The notes: generated by a model not told the origin, from the letters alone. DNA of 64,000 nucleotides from Burkholderiales bacterium (GCA_016702555.1 JADJDV010000005.1:62001-126000), one strand, 5' to 3'; numbered from the stretch's first letter, positions 1 through 9,145 are shown. Made by a program: numbers and translations.

Positions 1-2217
1 TTCCGCCTGCGCGCCGGCTCGATGGTGGCGCAGTACGCCGAACTGGTGGCGATCAGCTGGATCGATGAACACCGGCGCCTGGTCGCGCTGGAAAGCTCAC
101 CCAGCGTCAACGCGGCGCGCGACTGGGTCGAGAGCGGCGTGCTGAAACCGGGCGAGGTGCAGACCGGCTACGAGCTCGCGCGCGACATGCTGCAGCCGGT
201 GTATTCGCAGCCGCTGGCCGTGAAGGGCGCCGACTCGGTGCTGCAGCTGCACGTGCCCATCACGCCGCGCGGCAAGTTCACTGGCGAACTGCTGGTGGAG
301 TATTCGGTCGATTCGCTGATGCGCTACGGCGTGCCGGCCGAAATCCTGGCCAAGTACGCGATCGCCCTGCTTGATGCCAAGGGGGAGTTGCTGGCCGGTC
401 ACAGCATTCCCGATCGCAGCGGCCTGTCCGAACTGCTGCCCTGGACCGACCAGGTCAACGAAATCCAGACGCCGGTGTCGCCGGTCGGCAACGGCCTGGT
501 GCTGCGCGCGCAGGCCTGGCGCACCTCACAGGACGTGGTCGGCGGCACCTGGTTCTGGCTGGTCGCGGCGTTGGCGGCGATGACCACCTGGATGCTGCTG
601 GCCAACTGGCGCCAGAGCCAGCGCCGCCTGCAGGCGCAGCACGCCTTGCTGGCCGAGACCAGCTTCCGCCGCGCGATGGAGAACTCCATGCTCACCGGCA
701 TGCGCGCGCTGGATCTGCAAGGCCGCATCACCTACGTCAACCCGGCGTTCTGCCAGATGACCGGCTGGAGCGAGGACGAGCTGATCGGCCAGGCCGAGCC
801 GTTTTCCTACTGGCCCGAGCAGGACCGCGACGTGCTGACCGCGCGCCTGTCCGAGGAATTGGGCGGTGCGGCCGATTCGTCGGGCTTTCAGATGCGCGTC
901 AAGCGCAAGGACGGCTCGATGTTCGACGCGCGCCTGTACGTCTCGCCGCTGATCGACGCCACCGGCAAGCAGACCGGCTGGATGGCCTCGATGACCGACA
1001 TCACCGAGCCGAATCGGGTGCGGCGCCAGCTGTCGGCCTCGTACGAGCGCTTCACCACGGTGCTGGAGGCACTGGACGCCTCGGTGTCGGTGGCACCGCT
1101 GGGCAGCGAGGAACTGCTGTTCGCCAACAAGCTGTACCGCCAGTGGTTTGGCGGTTCGACCGCCGGGCATCTGACGCTGGTGGTGCGCGGCGGCACGCCC
1201 GAAACCCAGGTCTCGGACGAAACCCTGGACGCGGTCGACGCCTTTGCCGGCCTGCCGCTCGACAGCCTGGCGACGGCGCCGCTGGCCGAACATGCCGAGG
1301 TCTACATCGAGCCGCTGGAGAAGTGGCTGGAGGTGCGCTCGCGCTACCTCAACTGGGTCGACGGTCGGCTGGCGCAGATGGTGATCGCCACCGACATCAC
1401 GGCGCGCCGCATGGCGCAGGAGCAGGCCGCCGCCCAGGCCGAGCGCGCGCAGACCGCCAGCCGCCTGATCACCATGGGCGAGATGGCTTCCAGCGTGGCG
1501 CACGAGCTGAACCAGCCGCTCACCGCCATCAGCAACTACTGCAACGGCATGATCTCGCGCCTGCGCGGTGGCAGCATCAGCCCGCCCGACCTGCTGGCCG
1601 CGCTCGAGAAGACCGCGCGCCAGGCGCAGCGTGCCGGCCAGGTGATCCAGCACATCCGCAATTTCGTCAAGCGCAGCGAGCCGCGTCGCCAGTGGTCGGC
1701 GATCCCGCCCATGATCGAGCAGGTGGTCGAGCTGGCCGAGATCGAGCTGCGCCGCCGCCAGGTGCGGCTGACCCACTTCGTGGCCCCGCAGCTGCCGGCG
1801 CTGTACGCCGATCCGATTCTGATCGAGCAAGCCTTGATCAACCTGATCAAGAACGGCGCCGAATCGATCGATGCCGCGCACCGTGCGCCGGGCAACCGGC
1901 TGGTCGACCTGCGCGTGATGCAGCGCGACATCGACGGCCAGCCGACGGTGTACTTCGCCGTCACCGACACCGGTCGTGGCCTGCCGCGCGAAGTGCTGGA
2001 GCGGCTGTACGAGGCCTTCTTCTCGACCAAGCACGAAGGACTCGGCATCGGGCTCAATCTGTGCCGCTCGATCGTGGAGGCGCACCAGGGCCGGATCTCG
2101 GCAGAGAACCTCTACAATGCGGCCGACATCGTGGGCTGCCGCTTCAGTTTCTGGATTCCGGTGGGTCCGCAGGAGGACGTGACACGGTCCACCAACAGCA
2201 TCAGGATAGTGGCATGA
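1..2217 (+). CDS. PAS-domain sensor histidine kinase (5' partial)
   Basis: Membrane-bound sensor kinase of a two-component system, running off the left edge: the frame is open from base 1, so the first visible Met (base 22) is probably internal. The visible part has an extracytoplasmic sensor region, a transmembrane segment around visible residues 181-202 (WFWLVAALAAMTTWMLLAN), a PAS domain beginning NPAFCQMTGWSEDEL, a second PAS-like region, then the H-box (VAHELNQPLTAI, His near visible residue 501), N-box (LINLIKNGAESI) and G-boxes (DTGRGLP, GLGIGLNL). H-box and architecture resemble FixL/DctB-type kinases. Its TGA overlaps the ATG of the response regulator (ATGA), so the two are translationally coupled. 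The signal sensed cannot be told from the sequence. Confidence 0.9.
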   Translation, partial: FRLRAGSMVAQYAELVAISWIDEHRRLVALESSPSVNAARDWVESGVLKPGEVQTGYELARDMLQPVYSQPLAVKGADSVLQLHVPITPRGKFTGELLVEYSVDSLMRYGVPAEILAKYAIALLDAKGELLAGHSIPDRSGLSELLPWTDQVNEIQTPVSPVGNGLVLRAQAWRTSQDVVGGTWFWLVAALAAMTTWMLLANWRQSQRRLQAQHALLAETSFRRAMENSMLTGMRALDLQGRITYVNPAFCQMTGWSEDELIGQAEPFSYWPEQDRDVLTARLSEELGGAADSSGFQMRVKRKDGSMFDARLYVSPLIDATGKQTGWMASMTDITEPNRVRRQLSASYERFTTVLEALDASVSVAPLGSEELLFANKLYRQWFGGSTAGHLTLVVRGGTPETQVSDETLDAVDAFAGLPLDSLATAPLAEHAEVYIEPLEKWLEVRSRYLNWVDGRLAQMVIATDITARRMAQEQAAAQAERAQTASRLITMGEMASSVAHELNQPLTAISNYCNGMISRLRGGSISPPDLLAALEKTARQAQRAGQVIQHIRNFVKRSEPRRQWSAIPPMIEQVVELAEIELRRRQVRLTHFVAPQLPALYADPILIEQALINLIKNGAESIDAAHRAPGNRLVDLRVMQRDIDGQPTVYFAVTDTGRGLPREVLERLYEAFFSTKHEGLGIGLNLCRSIVEAHQGRISAENLYNAADIVGCRFSFWIPVGPQEDVTRSTNSIRIVA

Positions 2218-2843
2218 GCTTGATACCAAAGCGAGGCACGGTCTATGTCGTCGACGACGACGAGGCGGTCCGGGATTCGATTCAATGGCTGCTGGAAGGC
2301 CAGGATTTCCGCGTGCGCTGCTTCGAGTCCGCCGAGGTGTTCCTGGCCCGCTACGACGCGCGCGAGGTCGCCTGCCTGATCGTCGACATCCGCATGAATG
2401 GCATGAGCGGGCTGGACTTGCAGGACCGCCTGATCGAACGCCAGTCGCCGCTGCCGCTGGCCTTCATCACCGGCCATGGCGACGTGCCGCTGGCCGTGGA
2501 CACCATGAAGAAAGGCGCAATGGATTTCATCCAGAAGCCATTCCGCGAGAACGATCTGGTGTCGCTGGTCGAGCGCATGCTGGGCGAGGCGCGCACCAGC
2601 TTCGCCGAGCACCAGCAGGCCGCCAACCGCGACGCGCTGCTGGCCAAGCTCACCGGCCGCGAGGCGCAGGTGCTCGAGCGCATCGTCGCCGGCCGTTTAA
2701 ATAAGCAGATCGCCGACGACCTGGGCATCAGCATCAAGACGGTCGAGGCTCACCGCGCCAACATCATGGAAAAGCTCGGTGCCAACACGGTCGCCGACCT
2801 GCTCAAGATTGCCCTGGGCCAGAACGGCCACCAGCGCGGCTGA
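2214..2843 (+). CDS. FixJ-like LuxR-family response regulator
   Basis: Cognate regulator of the upstream kinase, 209 aa. The receiver domain (residues about 8-125) has the acidic pocket DDDE at 14-17, the predicted phospho-acceptor Asp58 (IVDIRMNG), Thr86 and Lys108 (QKPF). The C-terminal LuxR/GerE helix-turn-helix begins LTGREAQVLERI and carries the recognition stretch NKQIADDLGISIKTVEAHR. Length and layout match FixJ/NarL-type regulators. The start overlaps the kinase stop by 4 bases. Targets are unknown; folD downstream is an unlikely target because it is a housekeeping gene. Confidence 0.92.
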   Translation: MSLIPKRGTVYVVDDDEAVRDSIQWLLEGQDFRVRCFESAEVFLARYDAREVACLIVDIRMNGMSGLDLQDRLIERQSPLPLAFITGHGDVPLAVDTMKKGAMDFIQKPFRENDLVSLVERMLGEARTSFAEHQQAANRDALLAKLTGREAQVLERIVAGRLNKQIADDLGISIKTVEAHRANIMEKLGANTVADLLKIALGQNGHQRG

Positions 2844-2879
2844 GCGCCGCGCCCGGCGCGTCGCCCACACGCGCGGCGC
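2844..2879 (+). terminator. GC-rich hairpin after the response regulator
   Basis: GCGCCGCGC (2844-2852) can pair with GCGCGGCGC (2871-2879) right behind the stop codon. There is no U-tract, so this is at best a weak or Rho-assisted terminator or an mRNA-stabilising hairpin. Confidence 0.35.
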
Positions 2880-2927
2880 TCGTGTGGACTGGCCCGCCCT
2901 TTCCTTCCCACTCTTCATGAGTCCAGC

Positions 2928-3782
2928 ATGACCGCCCAGTTGATCGACGGCAACGCCCTTGCCGCCCAAGTCCGCGCCGAGGTGTCGCATCGTGTGCAAG
3001 CCCTCAAGGCGCGCGACGTGCAGCCGCGGCTGGCGATCATCCTGATCGGCGAAGACCCGGGCAGCCAGGTCTACGTGCGCAACAAGGTCGCCGACAGCGA
3101 ACAGACCGGCCTGGCCGCCACGCTGGAGCGCTACCCCGCCGACATGGCCGAGGCCGACCTGCTGGCGCGCATCGCCGCGCTGAACGCCGACGACAGCGTC
3201 CACGGCATCCTGGTGCAGCTACCGCTGCCCCGGCACATGGACAGCCACGCCGTCATCGAAGCCATTGCGCCGCATAAGGACGTGGACGGCTTTCACCTCG
3301 CCAGCGCCGGCGCGCTGATGGTCGGTCAGCCGGGTTTTCGGCCCTGCACGCCGTATGGCTGCATGAGGATGCTCGAGTCCATCGGTATGCAGGACTTGCG
3401 CGGCAAGCACGCGGTGGTGATCGGCCGCAGCAACATCGTCGGCAAGCCGATGGCCCTGATGCTGCTGGCCGCCAACGCCACCGTCACCATCTGCCACAGC
3501 GGCACGCCCGATCTGAAGGCGCAGACGCTGCAGGGCGACATCGTGGTCGCTGCCGTCGGCAAGCGCCGTGTGCTGACCGCCGACATGGTCAAGCCCGGCG
3601 CAATCGTCATCGATGTGGGCATGAACCGCGACGAGGCGGGCAAGCTGTGCGGCGATGTGGACTTCGCCAACGTGAAGGAAGTCGCCGGCTGGATCACGCC
3701 GGTGCCAGGCGGCGTCGGGCCCATGACGCGCGCCATGCTGCTGGTCAACACGATAGAGGCCGCGGAGCGAGTGAGCCGCTGA
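2928..3782 (+). CDS. folD: bifunctional methylenetetrahydrofolate dehydrogenase / methenyl-THF cyclohydrolase
   Basis: Cytosolic enzyme of one-carbon metabolism (5,10-methylene-THF to 10-formyl-THF, NADP-linked). At 284 aa it has the usual FolD length. The conserved active-site YVRNK places Tyr49 and Lys53. Also present are the motifs DVDGFH, PCTP.G (family signature) and the dinucleotide-binding stretch VVIGRSNIVGKPMA, with PVPGGVGPMTRAML near the C-terminus. It stands alone, with a repeat hairpin immediately downstream. Confidence 0.97.
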   Translation: MTAQLIDGNALAAQVRAEVSHRVQALKARDVQPRLAIILIGEDPGSQVYVRNKVADSEQTGLAATLERYPADMAEADLLARIAALNADDSVHGILVQLPLPRHMDSHAVIEAIAPHKDVDGFHLASAGALMVGQPGFRPCTPYGCMRMLESIGMQDLRGKHAVVIGRSNIVGKPMALMLLAANATVTICHSGTPDLKAQTLQGDIVVAAVGKRRVLTADMVKPGAIVIDVGMNRDEAGKLCGDVDFANVKEVAGWITPVPGGVGPMTRAMLLVNTIEAAERVSR

Positions 3783-3799
3783 GGCAAAAACCCCAACAG

Positions 3800-3904
3800 C
3801 CGGACGCAGAGGGCGCAGAGATTTCGCAGAGGACGCAAAAGAACAGCCAAGAATTTTGGTTTCTTCTGCGTCCTCTGCGTATCTTTTGCGTCCTCTGCGT
3901 CCGG
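3800..3904. repeat. dispersed inverted repeat, family 1 (copy A)
   Basis: Two arms of about 44 bp, built from GGACGCAGAGGACGCA-like units, face each other around a short loop containing ACAGCC. The arms pair with only a handful of mismatches. Near-identical structures occur at 12497-12605 (inverted orientation) and 49875-49958. It lies between folD and the oligopeptidase gene and may fold into a long hairpin in RNA. Confidence 0.85.
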
Positions 3905-4004
3905 TTTCAGATTAACCCTTAGCACCCGCGCTCCCAACGCACGCAGCTATTGATTTGATTCTGGGCAACTTGACAATTCCCGCCCTGCCCTCACCTGACG
4001 CCCC

Positions 4005-6065
4005 ATGGCTAATCCCCTTCTCGATTTCTCCGACCTCCCCCTGTTCGACCAGATTCGCCCCGAGCACGTGGCCCCGGCCATCGAGCACCTGCTGGCCGAA
4101 TCCGAAACCGCGCTCGGCGCTGCCGTGGCGCCCGAGCTGCCGGCCGACTGGACCACGCTGTCGCGCACGCTCGACGTGGCGACCGAGCGCCTGGGCCGCG
4201 CCTGGGGCGCCGTCAGCCACCTGAACGCCGTGATGGACACGCCTGAGCTGCGCGCCGCCTACAACGCCGCCCTGCCCGTCATCACCGAGTTCTGGACCCG
4301 CCTGGGCGCCGACGAGCGCCTGTACGCCAAGTACAAGGCCATGGACCCGGCCAAGCTGACGCCCGAGCAGCGCCAGGCGCACAAGAACGCGCTGCGCGGC
4401 TTCGTGCTGGGCGGCGCCGAACTGCAGGGCGAAGCCAAGGCGCGCTACGCCGCCATCCAGGAGCGGCAAGCCGAGCTGCAGCAGAAGTTCAGCGAGAACG
4501 CGCTCGACGCCACCGACGCCTATGCCTACTACGCCAGCGAGGACGAAGTCGATGGCGTGCCGCCCGATGTGAAAGCCGCCGCCCGCGCCGCCGCCGAGGC
4601 CGATGGCCAGCCGGGCTACAAGCTCACCCTCAAACTGCCCAGCTATCTGCCGGTGATGCAGTTCGCGCACGACGCGGCGCTGCGCCAGCGCCTGTACCGC
4701 GCCTACGTCACCCGCGCGTCGGACCAGGCCGAGGGCGATGGCCTGAAGTTCGACAACGCGCCGCTGATCCGCGAGATCCTGGCGCTGCGGCGCGAAGAAG
4801 CGCAACTGCTGGGCTACGCCAACTTCGGCGAGGTATCGGTGGTGCCCAAGATGGCCGATTCGCCGAAGGAAGTGATCGACTTCCTGCGTCAGCTCGCCGC
4901 CAAGGCCAAGCCCTACGCCGAGCGCGACGTGGCCGATCTGCGCGCCTTCGCCAAGACCGATCTGAAGCTGGCCGACCCGCAGCCCTGGGACTGGACCTAC
5001 GTCGGCGAGAAGCTGAAGGAAGCGCGCTACGCGTTCAGCGAGCAGGAGTTGAAGCAATACTTCCAGGCGCCCAAGGTGCTGCAAGGCCTGTTCAAGATCG
5101 TCGAGACCTTGTTCGAGGTCGCCATCCGCCGTGACCACGCGCCCGTGTGGCACCCCTCGGTCGAGTTCTACCGGATCGAGCGGAAATCGGAGGCAAACCG
5201 CGACCACGGTTTGCCGGGCCAACTCCTCGGCCAGTTCTACCTCGACCCCGGCGCGCGCACCGGCAAGCGCGGCGGTGCCTGGATGGACGACGTGCGCGCC
5301 CGCTGGCTGCGCCCCGACAACGGAACCCTGCAAACCCCGGTCGCGCAACTGGTGTGCAATTTCGCCGAGGGCGTCGATGGCAAGCCGCCGCTGCTGACGC
5401 ACGACGACGTCATCACCCTGTTCCACGAATTCGGCCACGGCCTGCACCACATGCTGACGCAGGTGAACGAGCACGATGTCTCGGGCATCAGCGGGGTCGA
5501 GTGGGACGCGGTGGAGCTGCCCAGCCAGTTCATGGAAAACTTCTGCTGGGAATGGGACGTGCTCAAGCACATGACGGCCCACGTCGACACCGGCGCGCCG
5601 CTGCCGCGCGCGCTGTTCGACAAGATGATCGCGGCCAAGAACTTCCAGGCCGGCATGCAGACCGTGCGCCAGATCGAGTTCGCGCTGTTCGACATGCTGC
5701 TGCACACGCAGCACGATCCGGCGAACGAGTTCCAGCCGCTGCTGGATGCCGTGCGCGCCGAAGTCGCCGTGATCCAGCCGCCGCCCTTTGCCCGCACCGC
5801 GCAGACCTTCAGCCACATCTTCGCTGGCGGCTACGCGGCCGGTTACTACAGCTACAAGTGGGCCGAGGTGCTGAGCGCCGACGCCTACGCGGCCTTCGAG
5901 GAAAGCGCCACGCCCGAAGGCTTGCCCAGCGTGGAAACAGGGCGAAAATACCGCCGCGAGATTCTGGAAGCCGGCGGCAGCCGCCCGGCCATGGAATCGT
6001 TCAAGGCCTTCCGCGGACGCGAGCCCACCCTGGACGCGCTGCTGCGTCACCAGGGCATGGCCTGA
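4005..6065 (+). CDS. prlC: oligopeptidase A, M3 family metallopeptidase
   Basis: Cytosolic zinc endopeptidase that degrades short peptides, including cleaved signal peptides (known for E. coli OpdA/PrlC). At 686 aa it is close to the family length of about 680. The thimet-type zinc motif HEFGH is at residues 474-478, in the context TLFHEFGHGLHHMLT, followed by the third ligand region EWDAVELPSQFMENF. The end FKAFRGREPTLDALLRHQG is typical. The ATG at 4005 follows a short leader. Single-gene unit between two repeat elements. Confidence 0.96.
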   Translation: MANPLLDFSDLPLFDQIRPEHVAPAIEHLLAESETALGAAVAPELPADWTTLSRTLDVATERLGRAWGAVSHLNAVMDTPELRAAYNAALPVITEFWTRLGADERLYAKYKAMDPAKLTPEQRQAHKNALRGFVLGGAELQGEAKARYAAIQERQAELQQKFSENALDATDAYAYYASEDEVDGVPPDVKAAARAAAEADGQPGYKLTLKLPSYLPVMQFAHDAALRQRLYRAYVTRASDQAEGDGLKFDNAPLIREILALRREEAQLLGYANFGEVSVVPKMADSPKEVIDFLRQLAAKAKPYAERDVADLRAFAKTDLKLADPQPWDWTYVGEKLKEARYAFSEQELKQYFQAPKVLQGLFKIVETLFEVAIRRDHAPVWHPSVEFYRIERKSEANRDHGLPGQLLGQFYLDPGARTGKRGGAWMDDVRARWLRPDNGTLQTPVAQLVCNFAEGVDGKPPLLTHDDVITLFHEFGHGLHHMLTQVNEHDVSGISGVEWDAVELPSQFMENFCWEWDVLKHMTAHVDTGAPLPRALFDKMIAAKNFQAGMQTVRQIEFALFDMLLHTQHDPANEFQPLLDAVRAEVAVIQPPPFARTAQTFSHIFAGGYAAGYYSYKWAEVLSADAYAAFEESATPEGLPSVETGRKYRREILEAGGSRPAMESFKAFRGREPTLDALLRHQGMA

Positions 6066-6073
6066 ACCGCCAC

Positions 6074-6203
6074 CAATGACAAATGACCGCGCTCTGACGA
6101 GCGCATGACCTCGGCCTGCGGCCCTCGATGACGCGCCTGACGGCGCATGACAAAGAAGTCATGGCGCGTCAGCGCCAGTCATCTGTCATCTGTCATTTGT
6201 CAT
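6074..6203. repeat. dispersed repeat, family 2 (TGAC-punctuated hairpin chain, copy A)
   Basis: A run of four short palindromes (such as GCGCTctgacGAGCGC, CGGCCtgCGGCC and GCGCCtgacGGCGC) separated by ATGAC or GTCAT pentamers, ending in repeated GTCATCT/GTCATTT units. A 40-bp core at 6084-6123 reappears with one mismatch in reverse complement at 24576-24615. It fills the gap between the convergent prlC and DUF1932 genes. Confidence 0.85.
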
Positions 6204-7096
6204 CGCACGGCCAGCAGCGCGTCGGCGTAGGCCTGCCAGGCGGCGCCCTGGTCCACCGCCTTGAACACGCCGCCCCGCGCCTGATCGGCCATCCACTGCT
6301 GCTTGTCGGCGATGGCGCGGGTCATGAAGGGCTCGAAGCCGGCCTCCTGCACGGTGCGCGCCGACTCGCGCATCTCATCGGCGCGGCGCTGGCCGTGCTG
6401 CACCACGCGGCTGAAGAAATAAGCGCCCTGCGCGCTCCAGTCGATGCCGGGAAAGGTTTCCTGCAAGGTCGGCAGCATGTGGTCTTCCACGCCATAGGCG
6501 CGCGCCGCCGCGTAGCTTTCGATCACCAGCACCTCCAGCCCCTTGATCATCACGCTGCGGCACATCTTGATGGCGCTGGTCACGCCGATGCGATCGCTCA
6601 CAACGCGCGCGTCCATGCCCCAGCCGCTCAGGCGCTCGGCCAGCGCGGCCGCGTGCGCGCCGCCCAGCAGCATCGGCACGCGAATGCCATAAGGCGGCAC
6701 CGAAGTCATCACGCCGGCTTCGACGTAATGCGCGCCGACACCCTCGACCAGCGCGGCGCACTGTCGTTTGGTGCCGGGTGAGGCGGAGTTCAGGTCCAGG
6801 AACAGCATGCCGGGCCGCAGATGCGGCGCCGCCGCTTGCGCCACCGCCAGCGTACTGGACGCGGTGACGGCGGAGATGATCAGATCGCTCGCCTCGCACA
6901 AGCCTTGCGGCGAGTCGTGGGCTTGCACACCGGCCTGTCCTGCGTGCGCGCGCTCGGCGATGCGCTTGTCTGCGCGGTCGAACTTCAGATCCCAGGCGCC
7001 GATCGCGGCCACGCCCGGCTGCGCCGCGAGACCTGTACCGAAAATCTTGCCCACCTCGCCGTAGCCGATCAGGCCGATGCGGATATCAGATGTCAT
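6200..7096 (-). CDS. NAD(P)-dependent oxidoreductase, DUF1932 / 6-phosphogluconate dehydrogenase-like
   Basis: 298 aa. The N-terminal Rossmann fold has the dinucleotide motif GLIGYGEVGKIFGTGLA (residues about 8-24) and LFLDLNSASPGTK. The C-terminal helical part matches the DUF1932 type (IGVTSAIKMCRSVMIKGLEVL, with the conserved Lys of the beta-hydroxyacid dehydrogenase superfamily). Substrate unknown. It is transcribed with the Bug receptor just upstream (9-base gap), a pairing common for carboxylate-using genes in Burkholderiales. The C-terminal codons touch the family 2 repeat. Confidence 0.85.
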   Translation of the reverse strand: MTSDIRIGLIGYGEVGKIFGTGLAAQPGVAAIGAWDLKFDRADKRIAERAHAGQAGVQAHDSPQGLCEASDLIISAVTASSTLAVAQAAAPHLRPGMLFLDLNSASPGTKRQCAALVEGVGAHYVEAGVMTSVPPYGIRVPMLLGGAHAAALAERLSGWGMDARVVSDRIGVTSAIKMCRSVMIKGLEVLVIESYAAARAYGVEDHMLPTLQETFPGIDWSAQGAYFFSRVVQHGQRRADEMRESARTVQEAGFEPFMTRAIADKQQWMADQARGGVFKAVDQGAAWQAYADALLAVR

Positions 7097-7105
7097 TGGG
7101 CAGCC

Positions 7106-8074
7106 TCACTGCCGTTCGATCTTGGCCTTGGCGATCACATCGCTCCAGCGCCGGATGTCGCCGCTCAGCATCTCGGCCGCATCGCGCGCGCTGCCGGGGT
7201 GCGGGTCGAGATTGAGCGCCTCCAGTTTCTGCCGCACGCCGGCATCGGCCAGCGCGGCGTTCACCGCCTTGTTGAGCCGCTCGACGATGGCCGGCGGCGT
7301 CTTTGCCGGCACCGCCAGGCCGTTCCACGAGGCGGCGTTCAAGCCCTTCACCCCAGCCTCTTGCGCGGTCGGCACGTCGGGCAGGAGGCGCGAGCGCCTG
7401 GCGCCCGTCACCGCCAGCGGGCGCAGCGCCTGGCCCTGGATCTGCGCCAGCAGCGGGCTCAGGATATCGAGCCCGGCGTCCAGCTGGCCGCTGCGAATCG
7501 CCGTGATCACGTCGGGCGTGCCCTTGAACGGCACCACCTGGAAGTCCAGTCCGGCGGCCGACTTGAACAGCTCGGCCGCCAGATGCTGGGTGGTGCCGAT
7601 GTTGGGCGTGCCCAGGTTCAGCTTGCCCGGATGGCTGCGCGCCTGGTTGACCAGATCGCCCAGGCTCTTGTAGTTACCGCCCTCGTTGGCGACGATGACC
7701 AGATCAAAGGTGGCCAGCGTCGCCACCGGAGTGAACGCCTTCAGCGTGTCGAACGGCAGCGACTTGAACAGGGCCTGGCTGACGGCGCTGCCGCTGGAGA
7801 TCAGCAGCAGCGTGTGACCATCGGGCGCCGCCGAGGCGACGGTCTGCCCCGCCACCACGCCGCCGGCACCTGGCTTGTTCTCGATCACGACTGGCTGGCC
7901 CAGCGTCCTGGCCAGGTGTTCGCCGACGGCGCGCGAGGTGATGTCGGCGGCACCGCCGGGTGCGTTGGGCACCACGATCCTGATCGCCTTGGACGGAAAT
8001 TTCTCGGCCGCCATGGCGCCGGTTGGCCAGAATACGGTGGCGGCGCTGGCGAGCAGAAGATGGCGTCGGTGCAT
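7106..8074 (-). CDS. Bug-family periplasmic substrate-binding protein (tripartite tricarboxylate transporter type)
   Basis: 322 aa. N-terminal signal peptide (MHRRHLLLASAATVFWPTGAMA, cleavage likely after AMA), followed by the family hallmarks KAIRIVVPNAPGGAADI and VIENKPGAGG. The Bug family of beta-proteobacteria binds small carboxylates or amides in the periplasm. No TctA/TctB membrane genes are visible nearby, as is usual for orphan Bug proteins. It shares an operon with the DUF1932 dehydrogenase and is divergent from the crotonase gene. The ligand cannot be assigned from sequence. Confidence 0.93.
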   Translation of the reverse strand: MHRRHLLLASAATVFWPTGAMAAEKFPSKAIRIVVPNAPGGAADITSRAVGEHLARTLGQPVVIENKPGAGGVVAGQTVASAAPDGHTLLLISSGSAVSQALFKSLPFDTLKAFTPVATLATFDLVIVANEGGNYKSLGDLVNQARSHPGKLNLGTPNIGTTQHLAAELFKSAAGLDFQVVPFKGTPDVITAIRSGQLDAGLDILSPLLAQIQGQALRPLAVTGARRSRLLPDVPTAQEAGVKGLNAASWNGLAVPAKTPPAIVERLNKAVNAALADAGVRQKLEALNLDPHPGSARDAAEMLSGDIRRWSDVIAKAKIERQ

Positions 8075-8201
8075 GGTGGGTCTCCAAAGGTGGCGGATGC
8101 CGTGCGCGGCGCGCCAGCGGCTGGATTCCTATTTTGCCAAGTGCCGTTGTAGCGCGTCGCGTAGGGGTAAACACCGAAAAAAAAGTTCACCTATCGCTTG
8201 C

Positions 8202-8222
8202 GATTAGTTATTCATCATAATC
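8202..8222. promoter_or_regulatory. candidate MarR-type operator in divergent promoter region
   Basis: An AT-rich imperfect palindrome with arms GATTA and TAATC around an inner TTATtcatcATAA, lying 24 bases before the crotonase start in otherwise GC-rich DNA. MarR regulators typically bind such AT-rich palindromes, and the cluster encodes one at 17004-17492. The link is inference. Confidence 0.35.
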
Positions 8223-8245
8223 ATAATCAAGGCCAAGGAGACACC

Positions 8246-9040
8246 ATGCCCAAGGCCCAGAAAGACCTCTCGCTCGAACTCGTCGGCAAGAAAAAAGAGA
8301 TCGCCGTCGTGCGCCTGACGCGCGCCGCCAAGCGCAACGCGCTGTCGGACGCCCTGGTCGCCGCGCTGCGCGACACCTTCCAGAACCTGCCGGACAGCGT
8401 GCGCGCCGCCGTGCTGGATGGCGAGGGTGAGCACTTTTGTGCCGGGCTGGATCTGTCGGAGCTGAAGGAGCGCGACGCCGGCCATGGCCTGCACCATTCG
8501 CGCAGCTGGCACACCGCGCTGGACGCGGTGCAGTTCGGCCCGGTGCCCGTGATCGCGGCGCTGCACGGCGCGGTGGTCGGTGGCGGGCTGGAGCTGGCCA
8601 GCAGCGCCCACATCCGCGTGGCCGACGACAGCGCCTTCTACGGCCTGCCCGAGGGCACGCGCGGCATCTTCGTGGGCGGCGGCGGCTCGGTGCGCATCCC
8701 CAAGCTGATCGGCGTGGCGCGCATGACCGACATGATGCTCACCGGCCGCGTCTACAACGCCGAAGAAGGTGAACGCCTGGGCTTCGCGCAGTACCTGGTG
8801 CCCGCCGGCACGGCGTTCAGCAAGGCGATGGCCTTGGCCGAGCGCATCGCCACCAACGCGCCACTGACCAACTACGCGCTGATGCACGCCCTGCCCCGCA
8901 TCGCCGAGCAGCCGGCCGACCACGGCTACATGACCGAGGCGCTGATCAGCGCCATCGCCCAGGCCGCGCCCGAGGCCAAGCAGCGCGTGCGCGACTTCCT
9001 GGAAGGCAAGGCCGGCACGAAAGTAAAGAAAACCCCCTGA
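8246..9040 (+). CDS. crotonase / enoyl-CoA hydratase family protein
   Basis: 264 aa, started at the ATG preceded by AAGGAG (8235-8240); an in-frame upstream start is less likely. Crotonase fold: FCAGLDLSEL forms part of the oxyanion hole, ALHGAVVGGGLELA the second, and FYGLPEGTRGIFVGGGGS the active-site loop with a Glu. It probably hydrates (or hydrates and cleaves) an enoyl-CoA. With a feruloyl-CoA synthase-like ligase directly downstream, it may act on hydroxycinnamoyl-CoA. A thiolase, SDR and acyl-CoA dehydrogenase in the same cluster also allow a beta-oxidation route, so it is not called a feruloyl-CoA hydratase-lyase outright. Its stop codon lies inside a family 4 repeat. Confidence 0.88.
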   Translation: MPKAQKDLSLELVGKKKEIAVVRLTRAAKRNALSDALVAALRDTFQNLPDSVRAAVLDGEGEHFCAGLDLSELKERDAGHGLHHSRSWHTALDAVQFGPVPVIAALHGAVVGGGLELASSAHIRVADDSAFYGLPEGTRGIFVGGGGSVRIPKLIGVARMTDMMLTGRVYNAEEGERLGFAQYLVPAGTAFSKAMALAERIATNAPLTNYALMHALPRIAEQPADHGYMTEALISAIAQAAPEAKQRVRDFLEGKAGTKVKKTP

Positions 9041-9145
9041 GTCGCCTGCGGCGCCTTCCCCCTGCAAGGGGAGCAACGCTGGTGCTCGGGGGAACCCCGA
9101 ACACGGCGTTCTTGAATGGCGTGCTCCGCGGCCTTTAGATCAAAA
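9033..9145. repeat. dispersed intergenic repeat, family 4 (copy A)
   Basis: Begins CCCCTGAGTCGC, then GCGCCTTCCCCCT..AGGGG, then GGGGAACCCCGAACA...GGCG...GCTCC. It aligns along its length with 11105-11212. It overlaps the end of the crotonase gene, supplying its TGA. Confidence 0.75.

Noticed and set aside
3800..3904. CRISPR-like repeat.
   Set aside because: The repeated units face each other as a palindrome and have no uniform spacers; no cas genes nearby.
3912..6050. Long minus-strand frame opposite prlC, and a similar one at 31821-34193 opposite cphA'.
   Set aside because: Mirror frames of real genes; no recognisable protein.
8246..9040. Naming the crotonase as feruloyl-CoA hydratase-lyase (vanillin forming).
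   Set aside because: The sequence alone does not separate hydratase from hydratase-lyase, and beta-oxidation partners are present.
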